Source of the DNA: Chloroflexota bacterium
GTDB lineage: Bacteria; Chloroflexota; Anaerolineae; Ardenticatenales; Ardenticatenaceae
Length of the DNA: 5,445 bases
Direction of reading: 5' to 3'
NCBI GenBank assembly: GCA_003520455.1
Contig: DOUV01000847.1
Span: 1-5,445, forward strand
The notes below the pieces were generated by a model that was not told where the DNA came from, did not search any database, and saw only the letters and a program-made list of their open reading frames with translations. The position numbers and the translations under genes are program-made. Below, piece after piece: positions 1 through 5,445 of this stretch (positions are counted from its first letter, which is position 1; each line of letters begins with the position of its first letter).

Positions 1-808
1 CACCGCGGAGGTAGCCCGCGATGAACGCGGCCGCGAAGGCGTCGCCGGCACCCACCGTATCAACCACATTGATCCGAAAACCGGGATGTTGGACGACCCT
101 CTGACCGGCGGCCACGAAGCAGCCCTCGGCGCCCGCCTTCGTGACGACCACGTTGGGGCCGAAGGCCCGGAGGGCTTGCGCGGCGGCGCCAGGATCATTC
201 TCGGCGACGAGATGGTGGGCTTCGTCGAGCGTCAGAAGCAACACGTCGGTCGCCGCGAGCGCGGCGACGAGCACCGGCTCGGGGAGCAAGCGAATGCTCG
301 GACCGGGATCAAAAAAGACGGGGACACCCGCCTGGCGGGCTGCAGACATGGCGGCGAGAACGTCATCAGGATGGAGCAGCTCGCGAAAGGTGTACCCATC
401 GGTGAGCAGGCTCCTCGAGCGCCGGATCATCTCAATCCAGGCCGGCGGATAGGGCCACTGCGGGCCGTCATCCTTGATCCCGAGAAAGACGTGCTGGCCC
501 ACCCGGTCGGTGACGACCACGCACAACACGGTCTGGCGGTCCGGGTAGGTCACCACAGAGCTGATGTCCACACCCTCGGCCACGAGCATCTCTTTCACGG
601 CCTGGCCGTACGAATCGCCTCCCACGGCTCCGAGCGCGGTTGTCGTGAGATTCATGCGCCGGGCTGCCACCAGGAAATTGCAGCCGCCGCCCAACTCGAC
701 GAAGAGCCCCTCGGCCCAGCCGTGGGCATTCGGCCGCAGCGGCAGTTCCTCAACCGGCAGCAGGATATCGGCGACCAGGTCGCCCAACACGGCGAGATCG
801 AAGAGCAC
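1..808 (-). CDS. PfkB-family carbohydrate kinase (3' end beyond window)
   Basis: Cytoplasmic ATP-dependent kinase of the ribokinase/PfkB superfamily, which phosphorylates a sugar or nucleoside hydroxyl; the substrate cannot be told. I translated this frame by hand: 269 residues are visible and the C-terminus lies off the left edge. The N-terminal beta strand LAVLGDLVADILLP (5-18) is followed by the substrate-side glycine motif ELGGGCN (38-44), the central FFDPGPS strand, and near the edge the second PfkB signature DTVGAGDAF (250-258), with catalytic base Asp256 and the GAGD anion hole. The in-frame TAG of the preceding gene (827-829) forbids a longer start. GTG at 806-808 is chosen because GGAGGA lies 9 bases upstream and the conserved strand begins at once. 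It is the last visible gene of the exporter operon, 18 bases behind the gene before it. The position equivalent to the common NxxE motif reads TLDEA. Family is certain, substrate unknown. Confidence 0.95.
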   Translation of the reverse strand, partial: MLFDLAVLGDLVADILLPVEELPLRPNAHGWAEGLFVELGGGCNFLVAARRMNLTTTALGAVGGDSYGQAVKEMLVAEGVDISSVVTYPDRQTVLCVVVTDRVGQHVFLGIKDDGPQWPYPPAWIEMIRRSRSLLTDGYTFRELLHPDDVLAAMSAARQAGVPVFFDPGPSIRLLPEPVLVAALAATDVLLLTLDEAHHLVAENDPGAAAQALRAFGPNVVVTKAGAEGCFVAAGQRVVQHPGFRINVVDTVGAGDAFAAAFIAGYLRG

Positions 809-817
809 GTCCGTTGT

Positions 818-826
818 TCCTCCCCC
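818..826 (-). promoter_or_regulatory. Ribosome binding site of the PfkB kinase
   Basis: Read on the minus strand this is GGGGGAGGA, directly after the TAG stop of the upstream gene and 9 bases before the GTG at 808. It is the strongest Shine-Dalgarno in the window and is what selects the GTG start. It suggests that the kinase is translated independently, unlike the ATGA-coupled genes before it. Confidence 0.75.
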
Positions 827-2143
827 CTAAGCCACGACCTGCACCGGCGATGTCTGTTTGCGGCGGAGGGTCATCACAAGCCAGCCCAAGACGAGCGGAA
901 TTGCAGGGAGAAGCAGGAGGAGCCGAAGGTCAACACGGGGGAGAACGCGTGTCTGGCGCTGGCTCCCGAGCAAGACCTGGCCTTCGTTCGAGACCACCCG
1001 CACCTCGTAGGCCGGCAACTGGTCGGACAGCACAATGCGATAGGCGGCAAAATCAGGATCGCGCGGTGCTCCGGGATCGTTCGGGTCAAACGGCAGAATC
1101 TCGTAGCCCAGGGCTGCTCCCGGAATCTGCTTGACGCGATAGGGCACGAGCGGCACGCGCTCGGTGACCCGCCCGCCGCTGACAACCTCCAGAGTCCCCT
1201 CATTGATCGGCTCACCGGCCACCCAGCGCCACTCGGGCCCCTGCACATCGCCAGGGTATTGCGGGTTCAGGAGATATTCGTAGGGGAGGGCGGGATACTC
1301 ACGGATCACGTGCGGCTTGAGGTAGAGAACGCTGCCCGGTTCGCCCAAAATGACATCAGCCAGATCGGTCAGTTCCTCTGGTGTCGTCCAGCGCGACTCG
1401 GGGATAACGGTGTACCCGACGGCCGTGCGGCGGGGGGCAAAGACCACCAGGCGCCGCGCGCTTCCGGGCTGGATGCTGCCATCGGCCAGTCGCAATTGGA
1501 TGTCATAGCTTCCCGGGGAGAGATTCACCGGGTAGCCGCGGTTGAGACCGGTGCTGAAGACGTTGAGCGGCGGCGGGGGCTCGGGGGGTGGAGGGATCTC
1601 AACCTGGGAGCCGCTCTCGCGACGAGTCTGGCCCTCCCGAAGCATCGTCTGCCAGGCCGCCTGGGCCTTCTCGAAGGCGAGAACAGCTTGCTGGTAGGCG
1701 TTGCGCTCGGCCTCGAAACGTTGGTTTGCCTCCGCGGCCGCCGCCCCGAGGTAGAGTTGCGGTTTCGGCGCGCCCTCACCGGCGCCGAAATGGATTGTGT
1801 AGTCAACCTGCTCGAGAGCGCTCACCCGTCGCCCATTCTGCGAGATCTCAAGCGTGCCCTCGATGGTCTCGTTCATTTCGCTCCAGGCCGCCCGGTATTC
1901 GTTCGTGATTGGCCAGAAGTAGACCAGCGTCTGGCGAGGTGAGAGCACGCTCGTGTGACCGGCCAACAGGTAGATGCTCTCGACGGTCGGCGGGGCAAAC
2001 GTTCCGATCACACCGTCAGGCGCGGCGGCGTTGATTCCGTAGACAAAGGCTGCCACTCGCTTGGGTGCCTGCGCCTGTACAGCGCTTCGTGAGAGCAACA
2101 ACATCAGGAGGAGGAGTGCCGAGAACCACCACCGACGATTCAT
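827..2143 (-). CDS. Signal-peptide, C-terminally anchored extracytoplasmic protein with duplicated domain
   Basis: Protein of 438 residues that I do not recognise as a named family. It has a signal peptide (Arg3-Arg4, hydrophobic 7-17, likely cleavage after AVQA at 24), a long extracytoplasmic part, one membrane helix (about 406-426) and a short basic tail (RRK), so the topology is type I. The exterior seems to hold two related modules: EGTLEISQNGRRV (95-107) matches EGTLEVVSGGRV (315-326), and YDIQLRLADGSIQPGSARR (213-231) matches YEVRVVSNEGQVLLGSQRQ (379-397). Between the two landmarks of the first module lie an alanine/glutamate-rich coiled coil (about 134-168) and a PPPPEPPPP stretch (184-192). 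The start is ATG at 2143, overlapping the permease stop as ATGA, with GGGGAG 7 bases upstream; a longer in-frame start at 2299 would run through the permease gene. By position and topology it is probably an external accessory of the exporter. Gene and topology are sure, role inferred. Confidence 0.9.
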   Translation of the reverse strand: MNRRWWFSALLLLMLLLSRSAVQAQAPKRVAAFVYGINAAAPDGVIGTFAPPTVESIYLLAGHTSVLSPRQTLVYFWPITNEYRAAWSEMNETIEGTLEISQNGRRVSALEQVDYTIHFGAGEGAPKPQLYLGAAAAEANQRFEAERNAYQQAVLAFEKAQAAWQTMLREGQTRRESGSQVEIPPPPEPPPPLNVFSTGLNRGYPVNLSPGSYDIQLRLADGSIQPGSARRLVVFAPRRTAVGYTVIPESRWTTPEELTDLADVILGEPGSVLYLKPHVIREYPALPYEYLLNPQYPGDVQGPEWRWVAGEPINEGTLEVVSGGRVTERVPLVPYRVKQIPGAALGYEILPFDPNDPGAPRDPDFAAYRIVLSDQLPAYEVRVVSNEGQVLLGSQRQTRVLPRVDLRLLLLLPAIPLVLGWLVMTLRRKQTSPVQVVA

Positions 2144-2997
2144 GGCAACACTCCCCGGCGGCGCACTGCCCACACCGCCAGGCCCAGCCATACCAGGCTC
2201 ACCGCGACGGCGCGGACGCTGTCGCGCAACAATAACAACAGATCGTTGCGCAGGGCCGCGTCCAGACAGTGGCCAAGCATCCCAATCGGCGAGACCCACA
2301 GGAGGAGGTCGTTGAGCACGCGCAGGAACACCCGCAAGAAGAGCAGCGCATCGTAGTAGCGACTCGTCGGCGGGACGTTCAGGAGCGCGGTGTAGCCGCC
2401 CTGGATCGCAAACAGGAGGATGACCACCGTCACCAGCAGCAGGACTGCACTCCGGCTCGAGCCGGCTACCGCCGACAGGAAGATGCCGAAAGCCACGGCC
2501 AGGCCTGCCACTCCTACGCTCGGCAAGAGCCCCCAGAGAAGAGCCGGGGGCAGGAACACGTTCGTCAGCAGAGCGAGGAGAACCAGCAGCGGCACCAGCA
2601 GCAATACCAGCAGCAGGTAGACCACAATGCCGGCGACAAAGTACGCCCCCACCAGCCCGATTGCATCAACCGGCGCGAAGAAGAGCACCTGCAAGGCCCC
2701 TTGTTCTCTCGGGCGAGCGATGGCGAGGGTGGCAACGACTGTGACGTAGAGTAGCGCCAGGGTCGAGGCAGCGACGAGCGGAGACAAGAAGGGACGCGCG
2801 AGAATCTGCAACCCACTCCCCGCCACGAACCGGGCCGAGTTATAGACGAGAAGCACTGCCAGGAGCAGGCCCGCCCCCGCCGTGAGATAGACACCCCACC
2901 CGAGGAGGGCATCGCGAATCTCCTGACGCGCAATTCGCTGGATGCTCCGCCCGCGGAGAGGCCACGGAGCCAGCACGGAGACCGGTGAGGTGGTCAT
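2140..2997 (-). CDS. ABC-2-type transporter permease
   Basis: Integral inner-membrane subunit of an ABC exporter, 285 residues, about the usual size for a six-helix ABC-2 permease. After a cytoplasmic N-terminus with an amphipathic stretch (about 18-32), the hydrophobic segments are near 33-52, 74-94, 113-144, 152-177, 184-199 and 262-280. The cytoplasmic loop after helix 2 carries PREQGALQVLFFAPVD (96-111), the typical RE-x-G-x-L element of ABC-2 permeases that forms the coupling region with the ATPase. The C-terminus is basic (RRRG), as expected for a cytoplasmic tail. The start ATG at 2997 overlaps the ATPase stop (ATGA) and its own stop overlaps the next start, so stoichiometry is probably set by translational coupling. 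It would act as a homodimer with the upstream ATPase. Substrate is unknown; the low level of conserved detail in this family does not allow a guess. Confidence 0.93.
   Translation of the reverse strand: MTTSPVSVLAPWPLRGRSIQRIARQEIRDALLGWGVYLTAGAGLLLAVLLVYNSARFVAGSGLQILARPFLSPLVAASTLALLYVTVVATLAIARPREQGALQVLFFAPVDAIGLVGAYFVAGIVVYLLLVLLLVPLLVLLALLTNVFLPPALLWGLLPSVGVAGLAVAFGIFLSAVAGSSRSAVLLLVTVVILLFAIQGGYTALLNVPPTSRYYDALLFLRVFLRVLNDLLLWVSPIGMLGHCLDAALRNDLLLLLRDSVRAVAVSLVWLGLAVWAVRRRGVLP
2151..2156 (-). promoter_or_regulatory. Ribosome binding site of the 438-residue anchored protein
   Basis: GGGGAG on the minus strand, 7 bases before the ATG at 2143 and inside the last codons of the permease gene. 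It supports the ATG that begins a clear signal peptide over the longer in-frame start at 2299. Confidence 0.65.
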
Positions 2998-3932
2998 GCT
3001 GCACCTACCAGTTGTTGGACATTCGAATTGGTGATTGTCACGAAGGCCTCTTCGAGGCTCATCTCCTCGGTGCGCATCTCGACCAGAACGCCACCCTGGG
3101 CGACCACGGTCTGGAAGATCGCCGGGCGCGCGTCCTGCTCGGCCATCACATGGAGCGCAACGCGCCGTCCATCGGCGACCAGCCGTTCAACACAGGGAAG
3201 CGCCGCCAGGGCGGACACCAGGCCCGGTGAGGCCACGGCCAGGTCCAGCTCGACAACCGCCCCATGCGCGAGCCGGCGGCGCAGTCCGTCCATCGTATCC
3301 TCGGCGAGCAGCCGCCCCTGGTGAAGGATGCCAATGCGATCGGCCGAGCGCTCAATCTCGGAGAGGATGTGGCTGGAAATAAAGACGGCCCCGCCGCGCC
3401 GGCGATGAGCATCCACGAGTTCGCGCACCTGGAGGATTCCGTAAGGATCGAGCCCACTCACGGGCTCATCGAGAACCAACAGGTCGGGGTCGTGAACCAG
3501 GGCGCGGATCAGGCTCAATTTCTGCCGCATTCCTCGAGAGTAGTCGTGGGCCAGGCTGTGGCGCACGTCCCAGAGATCGAGCGCCTCGAACAGTTCGTGC
3601 ATCCGCCGCTCGGGACGTGGCACGCCGTTGAGATCGGCGAAGAATCGGACCAACTCCCAGGCCGTCATCCGGGTGGCGCTGACCGGCTCTTCCGCGACGA
3701 CACCGATGCGCCGTTTCAGAGTAAGTGCATCGGGGGTCACGGGTTGGCCAAAGAGGAGCACCCGGCCGGCGGTCGGCGGGATCAGGCCGAGCAGCATGTA
3801 GATCGTGGTCGTCTTCCCGGCCCCGTTCGGGCCGAGAAAGCCGTAGATCTCGCCCGGCCGAACGTGCAGGTCGAGGTTTTGCACCGCAATTGTCCCACCA
3901 AACTGTTTGGTAAGCCCTTCCGTCTCGAGCAC
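2994..3932 (-). CDS. ABC transporter ATP-binding protein (ABC-2 exporter type)
   Basis: ATPase that powers the adjacent permease, 312 residues from the chosen start. Visible motifs are Walker A GPNGAGKT (34-41), signature YSRGMRQKL (131-139, the form usual in the CcmA/NatA/DrrA group in place of LSGGQ), Walker B LLVLDEP (151-157), D-loop SGLD (159-162) and switch His188 in SSH. At the Q-loop the sequence is VVAEEP (78-83), with Glu in place of Gln, common in this group. A C-terminal domain of about 100 residues after the nucleotide fold ends in MSLEEAFVTIT, a typical tail of the group. GTG at 3930-3932 is chosen because AAGGAG lies 5 bases upstream and the domain begins immediately (LETEGLTKQFGG). 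In-frame ATGs at 4013 and 3992 would add non-conserved residues and run through the promoter region. First gene of the operon; its TGA overlaps the permease ATG. Confidence 0.95.
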   Translation of the reverse strand: MLETEGLTKQFGGTIAVQNLDLHVRPGEIYGFLGPNGAGKTTTIYMLLGLIPPTAGRVLLFGQPVTPDALTLKRRIGVVAEEPVSATRMTAWELVRFFADLNGVPRPERRMHELFEALDLWDVRHSLAHDYSRGMRQKLSLIRALVHDPDLLVLDEPVSGLDPYGILQVRELVDAHRRRGGAVFISSHILSEIERSADRIGILHQGRLLAEDTMDGLRRRLAHGAVVELDLAVASPGLVSALAALPCVERLVADGRRVALHVMAEQDARPAIFQTVVAQGGVLVEMRTEEMSLEEAFVTITNSNVQQLVGAA

Positions 3933-3937
3933 CAGAA

Positions 3938-3943
3938 CTCCTT
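3938..3943 (-). promoter_or_regulatory. Ribosome binding site of the ABC ATPase
   Basis: AAGGAG on the minus strand, 5 bases before GTG at 3930-3932. It decides between this GTG and two upstream in-frame ATGs (3992 and 4013), neither of which shows a comparable site at a good distance. Confidence 0.65.
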
Positions 3944-3959
3944 CACCAACTGGATCGCT

Positions 3960-3989
3960 TTGCGGACGCGACCGGCCCGCCGGTATAAT
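3960..3989 (+). promoter_or_regulatory. Candidate sigma-70-type promoter for the DUF624-like gene
   Basis: TTGCGG (3960-3965), an 18-base spacer and a perfect TATAAT (3984-3989) in an otherwise GC-rich stretch. Transcription would begin near 3996, about 44 bases before the ATG at 4040. The -10 is perfect and the -35 matches three of six consensus bases. Confidence 0.5.
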
Positions 3990-4003
3990 CATCCCAGTCC
4001 ACA

Positions 4004-4029
4004 AGGATAGCACAGCGACCTATTATCCT
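4004..4029. repeat. Spaced inverted repeat in the divergent promoter region
   Basis: AGGATA (4004-4009) and TATCCT (4024-4029) are perfect inverted 6-base arms separated by 14 bases. Their centres are 20 bases apart, about two helical turns, a spacing compatible with a dimeric regulator. It sits between the divergent start codons and overlaps the leftward -10 candidate. It may be an operator or chance. Confidence 0.3.
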
Positions 4030-4033
4030 GGAA
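4004..4033 (-). promoter_or_regulatory. Candidate promoter for the ABC exporter operon
   Basis: On the minus strand TGC-TATCCT (4012-4004) resembles an extended -10. A poor -35 (TTCCAG, 4033-4028) lies 18 bases upstream. The start would be near 3997, giving a leader of about 65 bases before the GTG at 3932. The only other AT-rich candidates in the gap lack a spaced -35. This is a weak call, made because the operon must be served from this 107-base gap or from within the neighbouring gene. Confidence 0.3.
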
Positions 4034-4039
4034 CGCACG

Positions 4040-4696
4040 ATGGCCTTGGCCGCCTTCTGGCTCTCTGCCCGTCTACTCTTCCGACGGATGGGGATCCTTC
4101 TCGTCGGGAATATTTTCTGGTTCCTCCTGAGTCTCCCACTCATCACCTGGCCGGCTGCCACCGGGGCGCTCTTCTACCTGGCCTACCGGGTGGTCCAAGA
4201 GGAGCGCGCCGGCGATCCCCGCTTCGCCCGAATCGGCGACTTCTGGGATGGCTTCCGCCGCTACTGGCGCCAGAGCACCGCCCTGGTCGCCCTCGACCTT
4301 GGCGCCCTGGTCGTCCTCGGCACGGCGCTGTGGTTCTACGGCGGCGACAACATCGAATCGCTCGGCTGGGTCGTCGGCCCGGTCGCGGTGATCAGCCTGG
4401 CCTGGCTGGGTGCCCAATTGTACCTCTTCCCCCTGTTGATCGTGACCCCGGACCAATCGCTCTTCGGTGTGCTGCGCACCGCCCTGCTGACCGCGATCGG
4501 CTACCCGCTGTACACTCTTTCGCTGCTTCTGCTTCTGCTCTTCCTCACCGTGGTCTGTGCCCTCCTGGCGGGGCCCGTCCTCCTGCTCCTCTTCGCGATG
4601 CTCGCCCTCACCCAGACCGTGGCCCTCCGCCTGGTGCGCATCCACCGCGGCGAGATCCCCCCTGGCCCAATCGGCGACGCGCGCGCCGGGCAGTAG
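4040..4696 (+). CDS. DUF624/YesL-like polytopic membrane protein
   Basis: Predicted inner-membrane protein of 218 residues, close to the usual size of the DUF624 (YesL) family, whose function is not established; many members lie next to sugar-uptake genes. The family hallmark is the N-terminal segment: GNIFWFLLSLPLITWPAAT (23-41), followed by ALFYLAYRVVQEE and, in the loop, DFWDGFRRYW (67-76). Further hydrophobic stretches lie at about 80-100, 110-135 and 153-196 (probably two helices), which suggests about five membrane crossings with a basic C-terminal tail (RLVRIHRGE). The start is ATG at 4040; the ribosome binding site is poor (CTGGAA about 7 bases upstream), which may mean low expression or near-leaderless initiation. 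It is divergent from the exporter operon across 107 bases and convergent with the peptidase. Its stop codon lies inside a strong hairpin. Confidence 0.85.
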   Translation: MALAAFWLSARLLFRRMGILLVGNIFWFLLSLPLITWPAATGALFYLAYRVVQEERAGDPRFARIGDFWDGFRRYWRQSTALVALDLGALVVLGTALWFYGGDNIESLGWVVGPVAVISLAWLGAQLYLFPLLIVTPDQSLFGVLRTALLTAIGYPLYTLSLLLLLLFLTVVCALLAGPVLLLLFAMLALTQTVALRLVRIHRGEIPPGPIGDARAGQ

Positions 4697-4707
4697 CCCG
4701 GGCGCGC
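4681..4707 (+). terminator. GC-rich hairpin over the stop codon, probable terminator
   Basis: GCGCGCCGGGC (4681-4691) pairs with GCCCGGGCGCGC (4696-4707): eleven base pairs with a single bulged G and a four-base AGTA loop. The stop codon TAG (4694-4696) sits at the loop. No T run follows on either strand, so it is not a textbook intrinsic terminator. Its place between convergent genes suggests transcription termination or 3'-end protection for both. Confidence 0.5.
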
Positions 4708-4712
4708 GGCCC

Positions 4713-5445
4713 TCACGCCAGGTAGACCTGGCGCCAATCCGGGTCCTGCGCCACGAGGGCATAGACCACGAGCACTTTAGTGAGTTGGACCAGATCACCG
4801 CAGCAAGCGACAGGCGTTCGGTCGAAGTGGGTGTACGCCCCAGGGAAGCCGATCACACTGACGTTTTGGGTGTAAAAGAGCGCGGAGACGTCGTCGCTTC
4901 GGCTCACGTAGTCCTGATTTTCCGTCAGGGCAATCCCACGTTGCGCCAACGCCTCTCCGAGCTCGCGGGTAAACGCCAGGAGGTGGGGCGGCATAACGGC
5001 CCCGCGCGCGCCACTCACCACCCCTGTGAAAGTCGCGCCTCGGCCGAAAGAGGTCGCATCGCCGGCTTCCAGTTGCGCTTCTTGCTGTTGGGCGTCAACA
5101 ATCACAGTCATCTCGGGAAGCAGGTCGTGGGGGGTGCGGTGCAGCAGGCGCGTATGGGCGCGTGAGAAGGCGCGGTTCCCGATGTCTACGGGCCCCTCCT
5201 CCTCATCGTTCAGCAGCAGAACCACATTCGCCTTGAGGTGCGAGAGCACGCGCGCTGCCAACAGCAGAGCCGCCGAGCCAGCCTGGTTATCGATGAAACC
5301 GTGGATCTCGTCGCTGGCACGGTCCCACGTGGCCGGGAGGTGGTGGACCACGCGCGTCCACACGGGGAGATCCCGCCGCGACGTCTCGAAGAAGAGTCGA
5401 CCCTGCTCATCGGTTACCATCACCCCCTCGGCCAGCCGCTCGAGT
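4713..5445 (-). CDS. M42-like zinc aminopeptidase (5' end beyond window)
   Basis: C-terminal 243 residues of a clan MH metallopeptidase, best matching the M42 glutamyl-aminopeptidase/endoglucanase-M layout. With numbering from the GTG codon at 5421-5423, visible elements are IDNQAG (44-49, bridging metal Asp45), NDEEEG (72-77, general-base and metal glutamates, equivalent to the usual QEEVG), VIVDAQ (107-112, metal Asp110), FGRGA, then SRSDDVSALF and a terminal GAYTHFDRT giving the last metal His, followed by the DLVQLTKVL helix. The family cleaves N-terminal residues from peptides in the cytoplasm. The reading frame stays open to the right edge and the first metal His with its N-terminal domain is not visible, so the GTG/ATG near 5420 is not the true start. 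The usual DD pair at the bridging metal is DN here. Convergent with the DUF624-like gene, 16 bases apart. M28 or another clan MH branch is possible. Confidence 0.82.
   Translation of the reverse strand, partial: LERLAEGVMVTDEQGRLFFETSRRDLPVWTRVVHHLPATWDRASDEIHGFIDNQAGSAALLLAARVLSHLKANVVLLLNDEEEGPVDIGNRAFSRAHTRLLHRTPHDLLPEMTVIVDAQQQEAQLEAGDATSFGRGATFTGVVSGARGAVMPPHLLAFTRELGEALAQRGIALTENQDYVSRSDDVSALFYTQNVSVIGFPGAYTHFDRTPVACCGDLVQLTKVLVVYALVAQDPDWRQVYLA
4716..4733. repeat. Perfect inverted repeat at the 3' end of the peptidase gene
   Basis: CGCCAGGT (4716-4723) and ACCTGGCG (4726-4733) are exact complements around a two-base centre; as RNA, a six-pair stem with a six-base loop is likely. It lies in the last codons of the peptidase gene, just before its TGA, 8 bases from the hairpin of the convergent gene. 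It may be a terminator for the minus-strand message, without a T run. Confidence 0.4.

Noticed and set aside
86..1942. Plus-strand 618-codon open frame as a gene
   Set aside because: It lies opposite two well-supported minus-strand genes, its translation is rich in His, Arg and Gly with no domain, and no ribosome binding site marks its start.
2144..2299. N-terminal extension of the 438-residue protein from 2299
   Set aside because: It would overlap the permease by about 160 bases and place an Arg/Gly/Pro-rich segment before an obvious signal peptide that has its own ribosome binding site.
2269..2754. Plus-strand 161-codon open frame rich in Gln and Glu
   Set aside because: It is the complement of the leucine-rich permease helices; such composition is expected from antisense reading of CTG/CTC codons.
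3264..4010. Plus-strand 248-codon open frame opposite the ATPase
   Set aside because: The minus strand here encodes all ABC ATPase motifs; the plus frame is a codon-bias shadow.
3933..4013. N-terminal extension of the ATPase from 4013 or 3992
   Set aside because: The added residues are not part of the ABC fold, the DNA holds promoter-like elements, and AAGGAG points to the GTG at 3932.
4681..4733. Possible attachment site or mobile-element end formed by the palindromes
   Set aside because: No tRNA, integrase, transposase or flanking direct repeat is visible, and the position between convergent genes is better explained by 3'-end hairpins.
4073..4798. Minus-strand 241-codon open frame opposite the DUF624-like gene
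   Set aside because: Its translation is a low-complexity, Glu/Gln/Gly-rich mirror of a leucine-rich membrane protein, and it also runs into the peptidase 3' end.

Overview
The window is gene-dense, GC-rich (by eye roughly two-thirds G+C) bacterial chromosomal DNA with short intergenic gaps, ATGA gene overlaps and two GTG starts. The gene styles (a DUF624/YesL-like membrane protein, an ABC-2 exporter, a PfkB sugar kinase and an M42-like metallopeptidase) and the codon bias would fit a Chloroflexota-type organism. That assignment is an impression, not a proof. I see no rRNA, tRNA, CRISPR, insertion sequence or phage signature.

Positions 1-3932 hold a four-gene minus-strand operon, read right to left. 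It encodes an ABC transporter ATPase (3932-2994), an ABC-2-type permease (2997-2140), a signal-peptide and C-terminally anchored extracytoplasmic protein of unknown family (2143-827), and a PfkB-family carbohydrate kinase (808 to beyond position 1). The first three genes are joined by 4-base ATGA stop/start overlaps. The kinase follows after an 18-base gap with its own strong ribosome binding site. The probable unit is a dedicated membrane exporter whose third component projects outside the cell; its substrate is unknown. The kinase may be functionally linked or only co-transcribed.

Positions 3933-4039 are a 107-base divergent promoter region. It contains a perfect TATAAT facing right, a candidate extended -10 facing left, and a spaced inverted repeat between the two start codons. 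To the right, 4040-4696 encodes a DUF624/YesL-like polytopic membrane protein on the plus strand. Its stop codon sits inside a strong GC hairpin. It converges on the 3' end of an M42-like zinc aminopeptidase (minus strand, 4713 to beyond 5445), which carries a second perfect hairpin at its own 3' end.

The most unusual item is the 438-residue protein of the exporter operon. It appears to be an internal duplication, with a coiled coil and a proline-rich linker inserted into the first copy only.
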